Below, piece after piece: positions 40,129 to 40,991 of a stretch of DNA of 40,991 bases. The DNA lies in IMG/VR virus record IMGVR_UViG_3300020595_002556, positions 1-40,991 of that record; one strand, 5' to 3'. Source of the DNA: a virus. The number at the start of each line of letters is the position of its first letter. Position 1 is the first letter of the stretch. Under the pieces are notes generated by a model. It was not told where the DNA came from and made no database searches. It saw only the letters and a program-made list of their open reading frames with translations. The position numbers and the translations under genes are program-made.

Positions 40129-40407
40129 TTACTCTGCCGATACTACTTCTTCTTCTTTAGTTGCTGCGATGAATTCACCGGATTTAAGATCAATTTGACC
40201 TGCTCCGTATTTCTCCTCTAAGCTTTTTGCTAATTCTCTTTCTTCAGATCTAAGTTCTTCTAAAAATGATTTAGCTGCATTAGAACGATCTACTAAGCTA
40301 ATCTCTGCTAAGCTAATTGTTCCTAGTTCATTTACTAAAGCTGCGTTCTTTTGTTGAAGTTCGTTTAAGCTTTTTACTTCTTCTTCAGTTAATTTTGTTT
40401 TTGACAT
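40129..40407 (-). CDS. Small coiled-coil protein (92 aa)
   Basis: A 92-residue, highly acidic helical protein (LTEEEVKSLNELQQKNAALV near 6-25; later heptads of Leu and Glu), predicted to be a coiled coil over most of its length. It is encoded between the collagen-like fibre and the sheath and has an early-type promoter (40446-40474). It might be a structural or assembly protein; no family recognised. Confidence 0.65.
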   Translation of the reverse strand: MSKTKLTEEEVKSLNELQQKNAALVNELGTISLAEISLVDRSNAAKSFLEELRSEERELAKSLEEKYGAGQIDLKSGEFIAATKEEEVVSAE

Positions 40408-40445
40408 AATTGTAAAACTTTTATTTAATCGATTAATATTATTAT

Positions 40446-40474
40446 AATATAAGAATAAATATATTACTATCCAA
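40446..40474 (-). promoter_or_regulatory. Early-type promoter
   Basis: Minus strand: TTGGAT, 17 bases, TATATT. It precedes the 92-residue coiled-coil gene by 38 bases. Confidence 0.75.
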
Positions 40475-40489
40475 CTTATTTATGTTTTT

Positions 40490-40991
40490 TTATTTTGCAG
40501 ATATAAGTAACCCGCCTTCAAAGACTAGGTTAATTGTCGCTTTACCGGTTGATACAGTTATTTCTTGAGATGTACCATCTAGCTTTGCATCGCTACCTGC
40601 AGGACCTCTAGCTCCTGTATCTCCTTTAGCTCCGGCAGGACCTCTATCTCCAGTATCTCCTTTAGCTCCGGCAGGACCTTGAGCACCAGCTGCTCCGGCA
40701 GCACCATTTGTACCATTAGCTCCAGCAGGACCTCTTGCACCAGCTGCTCCTGCTGCACCTGTATCTCCTTTTGGCCCTTGTGAACCTGTACTACCAGCTG
40801 CTCCTGTATCTCCTTTAGGTCCTTGTGAACCTGTACTACCAGCTGCTCCAGCAGGTCCTCTTGCCCCATCTGAACCGTCAGAACCAGCAGGTCCTCTTGC
40901 TCCATCAGCTCCATCTGTGCCTGCTATACCTCTTGCACCTGTATCACCTTTATCTCCTTTAGCTCCAGCACTTCCTGCAGCCCCTGTATCA
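40490..40991 (-). CDS. Collagen-like fibre protein, C-terminal part (5' end beyond the window)
   Basis: The frame enters from the right edge and ends at TAA 40490-40492, giving the last 166 residues. About 130 of them are Gly-X-Y triplets (GAKGDTGARGPAGA and similar), typical of trimeric phage fibres and collagen-like proteins. The final ~35 residues (SDAKLDGTSQEITVSTG, then a short beta-rich end) are non-repetitive and may form a trimer cap. A 45-base direct repeat in the DNA reflects duplicated triplets. Probably a tail fibre or decoration protein, but its N-terminus is not seen. Confidence 0.85.
   Translation of the reverse strand, partial: DTGAAGSAGAKGDKGDTGARGIAGTDGADGARGPAGSDGSDGARGPAGAAGSTGSQGPKGDTGAAGSTGSQGPKGDTGAAGAAGARGPAGANGTNGAAGAAGAQGPAGAKGDTGDRGPAGAKGDTGARGPAGSDAKLDGTSQEITVSTGKATINLVFEGGLLISAK

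Noticed and set aside
40579-40914. A Gln/Leu/Glu-rich 111-codon minus-strand frame
   Set aside because: It is the shifted reading of the collagen-like repeats; the real frame gives Gly-X-Y triplets and runs to a stop at 40490.
40580-40991. Regular repeats that could suggest a CRISPR array
   Set aside because: The period follows codon triplets of a Gly-X-Y protein with no conserved spacer-repeat alternation.

Overview
The window is part of the genome of a lytic, contractile-tailed phage (myovirus). It carries T4-type tail proteins (sheath, tube, a gp26-like protein, tape measure, LysM baseplate protein, peptidase-bearing hub) and a T4-type recombination and replication set (gp32, UvsX, DnaB-like helicase, 5'-3' nuclease). 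The replicative polymerase, however, is family A rather than the family B gp43 of T4. The host is most likely a flavobacterium or another member of Bacteroidota. The DNA is AT-rich, leaders are A-rich with almost no Shine-Dalgarno sequences, signal peptides end in HAQ, and one protein resembles the small H1-like (Hc1) proteins of Bacteroidota. No integrase, attachment site, insertion sequence or CRISPR array is visible.

Layout. Nearly everything is on the minus strand, so transcription runs from high to low coordinates. At 40991-28024 lie tail genes: collagen-like fibre, sheath, tube, gp26-like protein with an overlapping partner, tape measure and baseplate genes. At 27971-18957 lies DNA metabolism: a second, divergent PolA-like polymerase, SSB, UvsX, 5' nuclease, helicase, and ribonucleotide reductase NrdB/NrdA with a thioredoxin just downstream. 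At 18637-9973 lies a large nucleotide and DNA-modification region: QueC, tRNA-Ala, QueD, QueE, a phosphoribosyltransferase, FolE, a MazG-like pyrophosphohydrolase, DpdA-like transglycosylase, formyltransferase, P-loop kinase, methylglyoxal synthase, thermonuclease and QueF. At 9971-6183 lie small genes and DNA polymerase I. At 6081-3354 lies a proteostasis block: Hsp20, GroES, GroEL and an H1-like protein. At 3126-2550 is a short plus-strand island with two membrane or exported proteins, and the left end holds small membrane, zinc-ribbon and secreted proteins.

Main system. FolE, QueD, QueE, QueC and QueF together would convert GTP to preQ1, and the DpdA-like enzyme would insert it into DNA in place of guanine. 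A formyltransferase overlaps dpdA by 11 bases and could formylate the inserted base. This is a nearly self-contained 7-deazaguanine DNA-modification system. Its QueC has lost all four zinc-binding cysteines.

Regulation. Fifteen minus-strand sites share TTG-like -35 and TATATT -10 elements separated by exactly 17 bases; most precede metabolism genes. A second motif, TATTTATA read on the minus strand (TATAAATA on the plus strand, the T4 late-promoter word), precedes tail genes, nrdB, hsp20 and several left-end genes. Five rho-independent terminators are visible, all acting on minus-strand transcripts.
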